NCBI RefSeq assembly: GCF_014174305.1
Contig: NZ_JABEQH010000005.1
Coordinates: 124,001-188,000 of the forward strand
Length of the DNA stretch: 64,000 nucleotides
Source of the DNA: Gluconacetobacter johannae
GTDB taxonomy: Bacteria; Pseudomonadota; Alphaproteobacteria; Acetobacterales; Acetobacteraceae
Direction of reading: 5' to 3'
A model generated the notes under the pieces. The model was not told where the DNA came from, ran no database searches, and saw nothing but the letters and a program-made list of their open reading frames with translations. Within the stretch, counting starts at the first letter, position 1. Every line of letters begins with the position of its first letter. Below are positions 53,229-61,951 of this stretch, piece by piece. A program made the translations under genes and the position numbers.

Positions 53229-55052
53229 ATGCCGCATGACACCCCCCTGATTTCGACGATCGTGGCGGGGCTTGTTCTGGCGTTCGTGTTCGGTGCCCTC
53301 GCCAACCGGCTGCGTATGCCGCCGCTTGTCGGCTATCTCGTCGCGGGGATCCTGGTGGGGCCGCACACGCCCGGCTTCGTCGCCGATCAATCGCTGGCGC
53401 CCGAACTGGCGGAACTCGGCGTGATCCTGCTGATGTTCGGTGTCGGCCTGCATTTCTCCCCGAAGGAGTTGCTGGCGGTGCGTTTCATCGCCATTCCGGG
53501 GGCGATGGCGCAGATCGGGGTCGCCACGGCGCTGGGCTGGGCGCTGGGCGTCGCCATGGGATGGTCGTCGGCCGGTGGGCTGGTCTTCGGCCTGGCCGTC
53601 TCGGTCGCTTCCACCGTCGTGTTGCTGAAAGCACTGCAGGAGCGCCGTCTGGTGGAGACGGAACGCGGCAGGATCGCCGTCGGCTGGCTGATCGTCGAGG
53701 ATCTGGTGACGGTCCTGGCGCTGGTGCTGATCCCCGCCCTTGCGAGCATGACGGGACAGGGCGGCATCGCGCGCGATCCACTTGTGGGCCTCATGGGGCG
53801 CGTTCTCGGCTTCGATCCGGGACTGGGCGGGATTCTGGCGGTGACGGTGCTGAAGCTGGGGGGCTTCGTCGCGGTGATGCTGCTGATCGGCCGCCGGGGA
53901 ATCCCCTGGGTGCTGCATCACATTGCCCATACCGGCTCGCGCGAGCTGTTTCGCCTGGGCGTGCTGGCCATAGCGCTGGGCGTGGCGTTCGGGGCGGCGA
54001 AGCTGTTCGGGGCCTCGCTGGCGCTGGGCGCCTTCTTCGCCGGGACGATCCTGTCGGAAAGCGAACTCAGTCAGCGCGCGGCGCAGGAAAGCCTGCCGCT
54101 GCGCGATGCGTTCGCCGTGCTGTTCTTCGTGTCGGTGGGCATGTTGTTCGACCCACGGGCGCTGTTCGAAAGCCCGCTGCCCCTGCTGGGAACGCTCGCC
54201 ATCATTCTGGTCGGAAAGTCGATCACCGCGTTTCTGATCGTCATCCTCTTCCGGCGCGGTGTGGCCATCGCGCTCACCATTTCGGCCAGTCTCGCGCAGA
54301 TCGGCGAGTTTTCCTTCATCCTTGCCGATATGGGCGTGACGCTGCACCTGCTGCCCGAGCAGGGGCGCAGCCTGCTGCTGGCGGGGGCCATCATTTCGAT
54401 CGTCCTGAATCCGATGATCTTCGCCCTGTGCGAGCGCATCATCCGGCCCGCGCTCGAGGCCCGGGTCATCCGGGCCGCGATCGCCTCGGTCGTCCCCCTC
54501 GCGCCCGCGCTTCTTCATGCCGAGACGCCGGCACCGTCCGAACCGGCCGGCGAGGGCGCCTATCCGGAGGGCGAGGCCGCACCGACCGGGCTGACGGATC
54601 ATGTGGTGGTGGTGGGGTACGGGCGGGTGGGCGGGATCGTCGTCGCAGCACTTCACGAATCGCGGGTGCCGTTCCTGGTGATCGAGGACGCCGACCAGAG
54701 TATCGCGCTGCTCCAGAGCCGGGGGATCGAGGTGATCGTCGGCAATGCGGCGTCGCCCGATGTGCTGGCGCTTGCCAACCTCCCGGCGGCCCGCAGCATC
54801 GTCGTTGCCATTCCGGGGGCGTTCGAAGCCGGACAGGTGGTCGAGCAGGCCCGGGCGCTCAATCCGTCGATCCTCATTATCGGGCGGGCCCATTCCGACG
54901 CGGAGACCGAACATCTGACCCGGCTGGGCGCCGACACCGTCATCATGGGGGAACGTGAGATCGCCCGTGGGATGATCGACCGGCTCCGCCGTTCGGCTCC
55001 GGCGATCCTGCCGGCGGACGTCGCATCCCCGCCGCCCTTCTCGGTGGGGTGA
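53229..55052 (+). CDS. Kef/CPA2-type monovalent cation:H+ antiporter with RCK domain (YbaL-like)
   Basis: 607 residues. The first about 400 are a CPA2 antiporter domain (LANRLRMPPLVGYLVAGILV, GVILLMFGVGLHFSPKEL, GWLIVEDLVTVLALVLIPA). After a short Pro/Glu-rich linker, residues about 455-600 form a TrkA-N/RCK domain with the Rossmann motif VVVVGYGRVGGIVVAAL and LLQSRGIEVIVGNAASPDVL. The arrangement matches YbaL and KefC. It would exchange K+ or Na+ for protons under nucleotide control, helping acid or osmotic balance. Confidence 0.93.
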   Translation: MPHDTPLISTIVAGLVLAFVFGALANRLRMPPLVGYLVAGILVGPHTPGFVADQSLAPELAELGVILLMFGVGLHFSPKELLAVRFIAIPGAMAQIGVATALGWALGVAMGWSSAGGLVFGLAVSVASTVVLLKALQERRLVETERGRIAVGWLIVEDLVTVLALVLIPALASMTGQGGIARDPLVGLMGRVLGFDPGLGGILAVTVLKLGGFVAVMLLIGRRGIPWVLHHIAHTGSRELFRLGVLAIALGVAFGAAKLFGASLALGAFFAGTILSESELSQRAAQESLPLRDAFAVLFFVSVGMLFDPRALFESPLPLLGTLAIILVGKSITAFLIVILFRRGVAIALTISASLAQIGEFSFILADMGVTLHLLPEQGRSLLLAGAIISIVLNPMIFALCERIIRPALEARVIRAAIASVVPLAPALLHAETPAPSEPAGEGAYPEGEAAPTGLTDHVVVVGYGRVGGIVVAALHESRVPFLVIEDADQSIALLQSRGIEVIVGNAASPDVLALANLPAARSIVVAIPGAFEAGQVVEQARALNPSILIIGRAHSDAETEHLTRLGADTVIMGEREIARGMIDRLRRSAPAILPADVASPPPFSVG

Positions 55053-55058
55053 GGGGCG

Positions 55059-55850
55059 TCAGGCGCGGAAGGGCGCGAATTCGGGGTCGGTCGCGAAGAC
55101 GCTGTCGTAATAATCGCGATGTTTCAGGTGCCGGGCCGCGTCCTCGTCGATGATGGCCAGGCTGTCCGGGTGGAAGTGCAGGGCGGTCGCGCTGACCATC
55201 GGGGTGACCGGCCCTTCCACCGCCTGCGCCAGGATGTCGGCCTTGGCCGACCCCGTGGCGACCAGCACGACCCGCCGGGCTTCCAGGATGGTGCCGACGC
55301 CCATGGTCAACGCCCGCCGGGGGACGGCGTCGATGTCGTCGTCGAACAGAGCGGCGTTCTGCCGCCGTGTGCCGGGGGCCAGCGTGATGTCGCGGGTGCG
55401 CGAGGTGAAGGGCGACAGGGGTTCGTTGAAGCCGATATGCCCGGTTTCGCCGATGCCGACCAGTTGCAGGTCGATGCCGCCCGCCCGGCGGATGGCGTCC
55501 TCGTACCGGGCGGCCTCGGCCGCCAGGTCGGTGGCTGATCCATCCGGCAGCATCGTGTTGCCGATGGGGATGTTGATGCGCGAAAACAGACGGTCGTTCA
55601 TGTAGGTGCGGTACGAATGGGCGCTGCCGGGCGGCAGGCCGATATATTCGTCGAGGTTGAACGTGCGGCAGCCCGAGAAGTCGAGGGCCTCCGCGCGGCT
55701 GATTTCGACCAGCGCGTCGTAGACCCGCTCCATCGTGCGGCCGGTGGCCAGCCCCAGCACGCAGTCGGGCCGGGCCTTGAGCAGGTCGGCGATCAGGCGC
55801 GCCGTCAGGGCCGCCACCGCCCGATCGTCATTTCGTACCACCAGTTTCAT
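55059..55850 (-). CDS. nagB: Glucosamine-6-phosphate deaminase
   Basis: 263 residues from ATG 55850. LGLATGRTMERVYDALVE, TFNLDEYIGLPPGSAHSYRT and GIGETGHIGFNEPLSPFTSR are NagB signatures. In E. coli NagB the catalytic loop reads NDGH with Asp141; here the corresponding residues are ETGH, so Asp is replaced by Thr, as occurs in some other branches. The His and Glu (GH and NEP) are kept. It converts glucosamine-6-phosphate to fructose-6-phosphate and ammonia. It is divergent from nagA with a 118-bp gap that must hold both promoters. Confidence 0.93.
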   Translation of the reverse strand: MKLVVRNDDRAVAALTARLIADLLKARPDCVLGLATGRTMERVYDALVEISRAEALDFSGCRTFNLDEYIGLPPGSAHSYRTYMNDRLFSRINIPIGNTMLPDGSATDLAAEAARYEDAIRRAGGIDLQLVGIGETGHIGFNEPLSPFTSRTRDITLAPGTRRQNAALFDDDIDAVPRRALTMGVGTILEARRVVLVATGSAKADILAQAVEGPVTPMVSATALHFHPDSLAIIDEDAARHLKHRDYYDSVFATDPEFAPFRA

Positions 55851-55968
55851 GCGCGTCTGTCCCCGGACCGTTTCGCCGTGCCGAATGGATAATAGGTCTT
55901 TCCATGGACTGGACACACCACCTGCGGCAGATGAACCTGGCCGCAACCGCCACGGAGGAGAACCGACC

Positions 55969-57081
55969 ATGACCGATCTTCAGGGGCGGCTTGTCCTGCC
56001 GGACCGGGTGGTGGCCGGCACCCTGTCGTTCGACGGGGTGATCCGGTCGATCGACGAGAAGGGCGAGGCGTCCGGGCGCTACATCCTGCCCGGCTTCATC
56101 GACGCCCATGTGCATGGCGGCGACGGCGCCGATACGATGGATGGCGTGGCGGCGATCCGCCGCCTGTCGCGCTTTCATATGGCGCACGGGACCACCACGA
56201 TCCTGCCCACCACCATCACGCGCCCCTGGCCGGACGTCATGGACGCGCTGCGGGCGGTGGCGGAGGTGCGGCGGGATGGGTTTGCGGACGGGGTCGGGCC
56301 GGCCGTTCACGGCGCCCATCTGGAAGGGCCGTTCGTCAGCCCGCATCGCCTGGGCGCGCAGCCGCCCTTCGCCATCGCGCCGGACCCCGCGCATGTGCGC
56401 GCGGCGCTGGAGGTCGGGATCGTGCGGGTGGTGACCCTGGCGCCCGAACTGGACCATGCCGACACGGCCATCGAATCGTTTGCCGCGGCGGGCGTGCGCG
56501 TCAGCATCGGCCATACCACCGCCGGCTTCGAGCAGACCGAACAGGCGATCTGCCGGATCTGCAGCGCGGGCGGCACGGCCGGCGCGACCCATCTGTTCAA
56601 CGCCATGGGCGGGATCGAGGGCCGCCGGCCCGGACCGGCGGCGGCGCTGTTCTGCAGCGACGCAGGCTATGCCGAACTGATTTTCGACACGCATCACGTC
56701 CATCCCGGCAGTTTCAGGCTGGCGCACCGGGTGATGGGCGAGCGCCTGCTGTTCGTCACCGACGCGATGCGCGGCGCCGGCCTGGGCGACGGACCCAGCC
56801 AACTGGGCGGACAGGACGTGATGATCCGCGATGGGGTCGCACGGCTGCCCGACGGCGTGCTGGCCGGCAGCGTCCTGACCCTGGACGTCGCCCTGCGTAA
56901 CGCCGTGCGGGCGGGGACGCCGGTCACCGAGGCGGCGGCCCTGGTCAGCGGGAATGCCGCCCGCTATCTGGGCCTGGACGATCGCGGGGCCCTGCGGCCC
57001 GGCCTGCGGGCGGATTTCGTGGTGATGAACGCGGCGTTCGAAATCGAGGAAGTCTGGGTGGAGGGCGTGCGCCGGCGGTAG
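55969..57081 (+). CDS. nagA: N-acetylglucosamine-6-phosphate deacetylase
   Basis: 370 residues from ATG 55969 with GGAGGAG upstream. Metal and substrate motifs are YILPGFIDAHVHGGDG, VHGAHLEGPFVSPHRLGAQP, GATHLFNAMGGIEGR and FVTDAMRGAG, all typical for NagA; DAHVHG gives the His-x-His metal site of the non-enterobacterial branch. It removes acetate from GlcNAc-6-phosphate, feeding NagB. A GlcNAc kinase or PTS gene is not seen in the window. Confidence 0.94.
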   Translation: MTDLQGRLVLPDRVVAGTLSFDGVIRSIDEKGEASGRYILPGFIDAHVHGGDGADTMDGVAAIRRLSRFHMAHGTTTILPTTITRPWPDVMDALRAVAEVRRDGFADGVGPAVHGAHLEGPFVSPHRLGAQPPFAIAPDPAHVRAALEVGIVRVVTLAPELDHADTAIESFAAAGVRVSIGHTTAGFEQTEQAICRICSAGGTAGATHLFNAMGGIEGRRPGPAAALFCSDAGYAELIFDTHHVHPGSFRLAHRVMGERLLFVTDAMRGAGLGDGPSQLGGQDVMIRDGVARLPDGVLAGSVLTLDVALRNAVRAGTPVTEAAALVSGNAARYLGLDDRGALRPGLRADFVVMNAAFEIEEVWVEGVRRR

Positions 57082-57093
57082 CGCGGCGGGGCG

Positions 57094-58383
57094 TTATTGC
57101 GGCACCAGCGGGGCCGTGGCCTGCCGCGTGGCGCGGCCTTTCAGGACATGCAGCCCGAACAGCAGGATATAGAGATAGGCCGGAATCATGATTCCGGCGA
57201 AGACGGCCTGGAAATCGTGGCCCTGCTTCAGGGCCACGAAGATCTGCGGCAGGACGGCCCCGCCCGAGAACGCCATGACCAGATAGGCCGATGCCCGCCC
57301 CGTGGCGCTGCCCATGTCCCGGATGGAAATCGGAAACAGGGTGGGCATAATCATGGCGTTGGCCAGCCCCAGCAACGCCACGCAGGCGACGGAGGCATAG
57401 CCGGTGCTGAGGAACGCGCACACCGTCAGCAGGATGCCGGTCGCCGCGGACGCGACCAGGCAGCGTTCCTGCGACAGCAGGCGGGGCACGCACAGCAGGC
57501 CGCCGACATAGCCGAGCATCATGGCTGCCAGCGTCAGCGAGGTGAAGAATTTGGTCGTATCCAGCGGCAGGCCGAAGCCTCGGCCATAGGTGCCGATGGC
57601 GTCGCCCGCCATGACCTCGACCCCCACATACAGGAACATGCCCAGCACGCCGAACAGCAGGCGCCCGCGCGGCGCGGCGGTGGTCGTTTCGGCACGGGCG
57701 GGCGCGTCCAGCGCAATGTCGGGCAGGGACGAGCGCCGCACCCACGCCGCCGCCAGCAGCAGGATCAGCGCCATGCCCAGATAGGGCAGGTAGACGGCAT
57801 GGGTGAAGCCGTCCAGGATCCGGTCGCGCGCGACGGGGTCGGTCGTGGCGCGGATCCGGTTCGCGACCCCGCCGATGTCGCGCATGACCAGCAGGGCCAG
57901 GGCGATCGGCGCGACGATGCCGGCGAACTTGTTGCACACGCCCATGATTGCAATGCGCTGGGCCGCGCTTTCGATCGGGCCGAGGATGCTGACATACGGA
58001 TTGACCGTGATCTGCAACAGCGACAGCCCCGCGCCCAGCACCACCAGGCCCCCCAGCGCGCCGGGGTACCAGCGCAGGCTGATGAACTGGCCGAACAGGA
58101 CCGCGCCCGCCGCCATGACCACCAGCGCCAGCGCCAGCCCCTTCTTCAGCCCCGTCCGCGCGGTGATGAACGAGGCCGGGACCGGGAACAGGAAATAGGA
58201 CAGGTAGAACACCAGCGGGACCAGGAAGGCGCTGACGTCGCTGATGTCGAACGCGACCTGCACGAACGAGATCAGCGGCCCGTTCAGCCAGGTGACGAAA
58301 CCGATCATGAAGAACAGGCCGCCCAGCATGACGATGGGCAGCCAGCCATACGGGCCGGCGGGGCTTTGGAATCGGGCGGGCAT
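57094..58383 (-). CDS. Sugar MFS transporter, FucP/NagP type
   Basis: 429 residues, twelve hydrophobic helices. GLFFMIGFVTWLNGPLISFV, YFLFPVPASFITARTGLKKG and LQITVNPYVSILGPIESAAQ are signatures of the glucose/galactose-fucose (FHS) symporter family; the group includes NagP, the GlcNAc permease of proteobacteria. Gene neighbours nagA, nagB and the GH20 enzyme make GlcNAc the likely substrate. It is convergent with nagA (12-bp gap) and divergent from the hexosaminidase. The start at 58383 lacks a strong ribosome binding site. Confidence 0.9.
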   Translation of the reverse strand: MPARFQSPAGPYGWLPIVMLGGLFFMIGFVTWLNGPLISFVQVAFDISDVSAFLVPLVFYLSYFLFPVPASFITARTGLKKGLALALVVMAAGAVLFGQFISLRWYPGALGGLVVLGAGLSLLQITVNPYVSILGPIESAAQRIAIMGVCNKFAGIVAPIALALLVMRDIGGVANRIRATTDPVARDRILDGFTHAVYLPYLGMALILLLAAAWVRRSSLPDIALDAPARAETTTAAPRGRLLFGVLGMFLYVGVEVMAGDAIGTYGRGFGLPLDTTKFFTSLTLAAMMLGYVGGLLCVPRLLSQERCLVASAATGILLTVCAFLSTGYASVACVALLGLANAMIMPTLFPISIRDMGSATGRASAYLVMAFSGGAVLPQIFVALKQGHDFQAVFAGIMIPAYLYILLFGLHVLKGRATRQATAPLVPQ

Positions 58384-58524
58384 GGGGTGGTCGGTCTTTC
58401 GGTTCTGCGTGGGCTGCCAGGGAGTGTGCCTCTCCTGCCGGGAAAAGTCTCTCCACTTCTGAAACGGGGACCGTTTGTGCTTCCGAACAATCCCTATAAA
58501 GACAGGGGAGGTAGGGAGAGGCCG

Positions 58525-60723
58525 ATGACAGGAAACGACGTTCGCACGCACCGCCCGAAGCGGGCGCCGATGCGGGGCCGCAACCATGCGCGGCGGGGCC
58601 GTGCCATGTGGGGCGCGGGCGTCGCACTGGTGGCCCTGCTCTCGGCCGCCGGCGTGGCCCGGGCGGCGCCGGCGCTGATGCCGTATCCCGCGTCCGTCCG
58701 GTTCGACGCCGGTAGCCTGTCCATTCCGGAGGGTGTGTCGGTGACCTGGGAGGGCGCGCGGACGCCAATGCTGGAACGGGCGGTCGGGCGGTTCAGGGCG
58801 CGCCTGGCGGCGCTTGGCGGCATTCCGGCGCCGGCCGCCGACGCGCCGGCGGCGACGCAACTGCATATCCATGTCGGCGCCGACCCGGCTTACCTGAGCG
58901 TCGCCGCGCGCGAGGGGTACAGGCTGACGGTCGACGTGCACGGGATCGACCTTGCGGCCGACGGGCCGGCCGGCGTGCTGCATGGGCTTGCCACCCTGCT
59001 GCAACTGGTGCGGGCCGGCCCGCAGTCCCCCGCGATCGCCTTCGCGCGGATCGACGATGCGCCGCGCTTCGCCTGGCGGGGTGTCATGATCGACGTCGCG
59101 CGGCATTTCATGACGATCGAGACCCTGAAACGCCAGATCGACGCCATGGAACTGGTGAAGCTGGATGTGCTGCACCTGCATCTGAGCGACGGCCAGGGAT
59201 TCCGTGTCGAAAGCCGCGTCTTTCCCCGGCTGACGACGGTGGCGTCCCATGGCCAGTACTACACGCAGGAGCAGATCCGCGACCTGGTCGCCTATGCGGC
59301 GGACCGGGGGATCCGCATCGTGCCGGAATTCGATACGCCGGGCCATGCGTTCGCGCTGCTGCTGGCCTATCCCGACCTGGCGTCGCAGCCGCCGGCGCCC
59401 GGCGACCGCCATCAGGTCAATGTGGCGGCGATCGACCCGACGCTGGAAGGCAGCTATCGTTTCCTGCGCCGGCTGTATGGCGAAATGGGGCATCTGTTCC
59501 CCGATCCCTATTTTCATGCCGGCGGCGACGAGGTCTCGGCCACGCAATGGACGAAGAATGCCGCGATCGCCGCGTTCATGCGGCAGAACGGTTTCGCCAC
59601 GCCGCAGCAATTGCAGGCGGCATTTACCGCGCGGATCCAGAAGATCCTTCACGATCAAGGCAAGATCATGATGGGGTGGGACGAGATCACCGAGGCGGCG
59701 ATCCCCGGCAATGTCGTCATCGAGGCCTGGCGCGGGTCGAAATTCATCGCGTCGGCCACGCGGGCGGGACATCCGGTGGTGGTGTCGGCGGGCTATTACC
59801 TCGACCTGCTGCAACCCGCGTCGGAACATTATCTGGTCGATCCGCTGGACCCGCAGGCCAACGGGCTGACGCCCGAGCTGGCGGAAAAGCTGCGCCCGAA
59901 ACTGGGCGCCATGGTCGACGCCCTGAAGCTGGACCCGTCGGCGACGATGAGCCCGGCCCAGGACAGGCTGGTGATGGGCGGCGAGGCCCCGCTGTGGACC
60001 GAGGTCGTGACCGACGAGATGCTGGACGCCCGGCTGTGGCCCCGGTCCGCCGCCATTGCCGAGCGGTTCTGGTCGCCGGCGTCGGTGCGCGACGTGCCCG
60101 ACATGTATCGCCGGCTGGCGGTTGTGCAGGACGAATTGTGCGTGACGGGGTTGCAGGCCCAGGCCAATCGCTATCGCATGGCGGCGCGGCTGTCGCCCGG
60201 CAACGCAGGGCCGGTGCTGACCCTGGCCGATGCGACCAGCCCGATCCGGCATTACGGCCATAATCATCCTGTCTCCCACGGACCGAACGGGCCGGTCGTG
60301 CAGCAGATGAACACCCCCAGCGACATCGCCGCGCCCGACAGTGCCGGGGCCGAGCGGTTCAACGACCTGGCGCGCCGTTACGTGGCCGGCGACCGTTCGG
60401 TGCGTCCGGTGCTGGAGGCCATGCTGACCCGCTGGCGCGACAATGACGCGGCGTTCCAGGCGGTGTCGGCGGGGCGTCCGATCCTGGAGGACGCCCGCCC
60501 GGCCTCGCAGGAGCTGAAGGCCCTGGCGCAGGCCGGTCTGGACGCCCTGGCGGGACGGAACGGCAAGGACTGGCGGGCCGTGACCGGCGCCCTGCTGGCC
60601 CGGCAGGATCAGGCGGTGGCGGCGTCGGCCAACATGGTCGTCAGCCACACGGTGGCCCAGCCACCGGCGGATCTGTTGCAGGACATCACGCCGGGCGTCC
60701 GGACCCTGGCGGGGCTGGACTGA
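58525..60723 (+). CDS. GH20 beta-N-acetylhexosaminidase, exported
   Basis: 732 residues from ATG 58525, with AGGTAGGGAG upstream. An arginine-rich N-terminus and AGVALVALLSAAGVARAAP form an export signal. The N-terminal GH20b domain precedes the catalytic barrel (FAWRGVMIDVARHFMTIET, VLHLHLSDGQGFRVES, RIVPEFDTPGHAFALL). The catalytic pair is Asp335-Glu336 in HAGGDEVSATQW. It releases terminal GlcNAc from chito-oligosaccharides or peptidoglycan fragments in the periplasm or outside, supplying the adjacent transporter and NagAB. Confidence 0.94.
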   Translation: MTGNDVRTHRPKRAPMRGRNHARRGRAMWGAGVALVALLSAAGVARAAPALMPYPASVRFDAGSLSIPEGVSVTWEGARTPMLERAVGRFRARLAALGGIPAPAADAPAATQLHIHVGADPAYLSVAAREGYRLTVDVHGIDLAADGPAGVLHGLATLLQLVRAGPQSPAIAFARIDDAPRFAWRGVMIDVARHFMTIETLKRQIDAMELVKLDVLHLHLSDGQGFRVESRVFPRLTTVASHGQYYTQEQIRDLVAYAADRGIRIVPEFDTPGHAFALLLAYPDLASQPPAPGDRHQVNVAAIDPTLEGSYRFLRRLYGEMGHLFPDPYFHAGGDEVSATQWTKNAAIAAFMRQNGFATPQQLQAAFTARIQKILHDQGKIMMGWDEITEAAIPGNVVIEAWRGSKFIASATRAGHPVVVSAGYYLDLLQPASEHYLVDPLDPQANGLTPELAEKLRPKLGAMVDALKLDPSATMSPAQDRLVMGGEAPLWTEVVTDEMLDARLWPRSAAIAERFWSPASVRDVPDMYRRLAVVQDELCVTGLQAQANRYRMAARLSPGNAGPVLTLADATSPIRHYGHNHPVSHGPNGPVVQQMNTPSDIAAPDSAGAERFNDLARRYVAGDRSVRPVLEAMLTRWRDNDAAFQAVSAGRPILEDARPASQELKALAQAGLDALAGRNGKDWRAVTGALLARQDQAVAASANMVVSHTVAQPPADLLQDITPGVRTLAGLD

Positions 60724-60734
60724 GGCCCCGTGAC

Positions 60735-60880
60735 GGCGGCGTCGTGTCGCCGCGTCATGTCGGCCAGATCGGGGGGCTCGGTCTCGAACGATGCGGTGCC
60801 GTGTTGGACGTGCCAGCCATAGATCGCGGTGATGGCAGGCAGGTCCGCGATCGCCGCCGGCCGGACGGTGGGGCGGGAGG
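60735..60880 (-). pseudogene. N-terminal remnant of a phosphinothricin-acetyltransferase-like GNAT
   Basis: The reverse strand encodes, without a start codon, ADLPAITAIYGWHVQHGTA continuing SFETEPPDLADMTRR. This is the highly characteristic N-terminal segment of the Pat/MnaT-type GNAT acetyltransferases. Homology ceases at about 45-50 residues and the frame runs into the 3' end of the hexosaminidase gene. No ATG, GTG or TTG precedes it in frame; it begins directly after the aldo/keto reductase stop. It is best read as a decayed gene left after a deletion. Confidence 0.75.
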
Positions 60881-60886
60881 TCGTGT

Positions 60887-61864
60887 TCAGAATCCTACGA
60901 CGGGATGCGGGATGTAGGGGGCCTCCAGCGCCGCGATCTCGGCATCGTCCAGGGTCAGGGAGAGGGCGGCCAGCGCGTCGTCCAGGTGGCCGGGTTTCGA
61001 CGCGCCGACGATCGGCGCGGTGACGCCGGGCTGTTGCAGCAGCCAGGCGAGGGCGACCTGCGCGCGCGGCACGCCACGGGCCTGCGCGACGCGGCCGACC
61101 GCGTCGATCGTCGCCCGGTCGGCCTGGAGGGTGGCGGTATAGAGGGCGCGCGTGACCTTGTCGCTTTCCTGCCGGATGGTGCTGTCGCGCCAGTCCCGCG
61201 CCAGCAGGCCGCGCGCCAGCGGGCTCCAGGGCAGGATTCCGATCCCCTGGTCGCGGCAGAAGGGCAGCATTTCACGCTCTTCCTCGCGGTTCAGCAGGTT
61301 CAGATGGTTCTGCATGGACACGAATTCGGTCCATCCGTTCAGCCGTGCGGTATAGATGGCCTTGGCGAACTGCCAGGCGTACATCGAGGACGCACCGATA
61401 TAGCGCGCCTTGCCGGCCTTCACGACATCGTGCAGGGCTTCCATCGTTTCCTCGATGGGCGTGTGAGGGTCCCAGCGGTGGATCTGGTACAAATCCACGT
61501 AATCGGTGCCCAGGCGGCGCAGGCTGTTGTCGATCTCGCCCAGGATGGCGCGGCGCGACAGGCCGGAGCCGTTCGGGCCGTTCCGCATGGGGAAAAACAC
61601 CTTCGTCGCCAGCACGATCTCGTCGCGCCGGGCAAAATCGCGAATGGCCCGGCCGACGATTTCCTCGGACGTGCCGTCGGAATAGCTGTTGGCGGTATCG
61701 AGGAAAGTGATCCCGGCTTCCAGCGCCTGGCGGATCAGGGGGCGGCTGGCCGCCTCGTCCAGGGTCCAGGAATGGGTGCCGCGATCCGGGATGCCGTAGG
61801 TCATGCAGCCCAGGCAGAGGCGGGGAAGCTGAAGGCCGCTACGGCCCAGTCTTGCATACTCCAT
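60887..61864 (-). CDS. Aldo/keto reductase
   Basis: 325 residues from ATG 61864 with AAGGGA upstream. The AKR tetrad is visible: Asp and Tyr in FLDTANSYSDG, Lys in VLATKVFFP and His in YQIHRWDP. The C-terminal ALAWLLQQPGVTAPIVGASKPGHLDD is the standard NADP-binding part. The subgroup resembles YajO/Tas-like reductases that reduce aldehydes. It is downstream of the ATP-grasp gene with 87 bp between, in the same direction. Confidence 0.92.
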   Translation of the reverse strand: MEYARLGRSGLQLPRLCLGCMTYGIPDRGTHSWTLDEAASRPLIRQALEAGITFLDTANSYSDGTSEEIVGRAIRDFARRDEIVLATKVFFPMRNGPNGSGLSRRAILGEIDNSLRRLGTDYVDLYQIHRWDPHTPIEETMEALHDVVKAGKARYIGASSMYAWQFAKAIYTARLNGWTEFVSMQNHLNLLNREEEREMLPFCRDQGIGILPWSPLARGLLARDWRDSTIRQESDKVTRALYTATLQADRATIDAVGRVAQARGVPRAQVALAWLLQQPGVTAPIVGASKPGHLDDALAALSLTLDDAEIAALEAPYIPHPVVGF

Positions 61865-61951
61865 GGCGGCGGTCCCTTGCTTCGGGCGTGTCGGCCCGGT
61901 GGCGGATGGATAGCTGGCGGAAGGCCAGCAGAACGATCCCATCCCTGTCAA

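Noticed and set aside
57097-58524. Long upstream extension of the hexosaminidase frame
   Set aside because: It is antisense to the transporter, is Gln/His/Arg-rich and lacks a signal peptide; the ATG at 58525 has a ribosome binding site and a signal peptide follows it.
57094-60648. 1184-codon open frame on the minus strand
   Set aside because: Only its first-listed end (57094-58383) is the real sugar transporter; the remaining 750 codons are antisense to the GH20 hexosaminidase, rich in Arg/His/Gly, and arise from GC-biased third positions.
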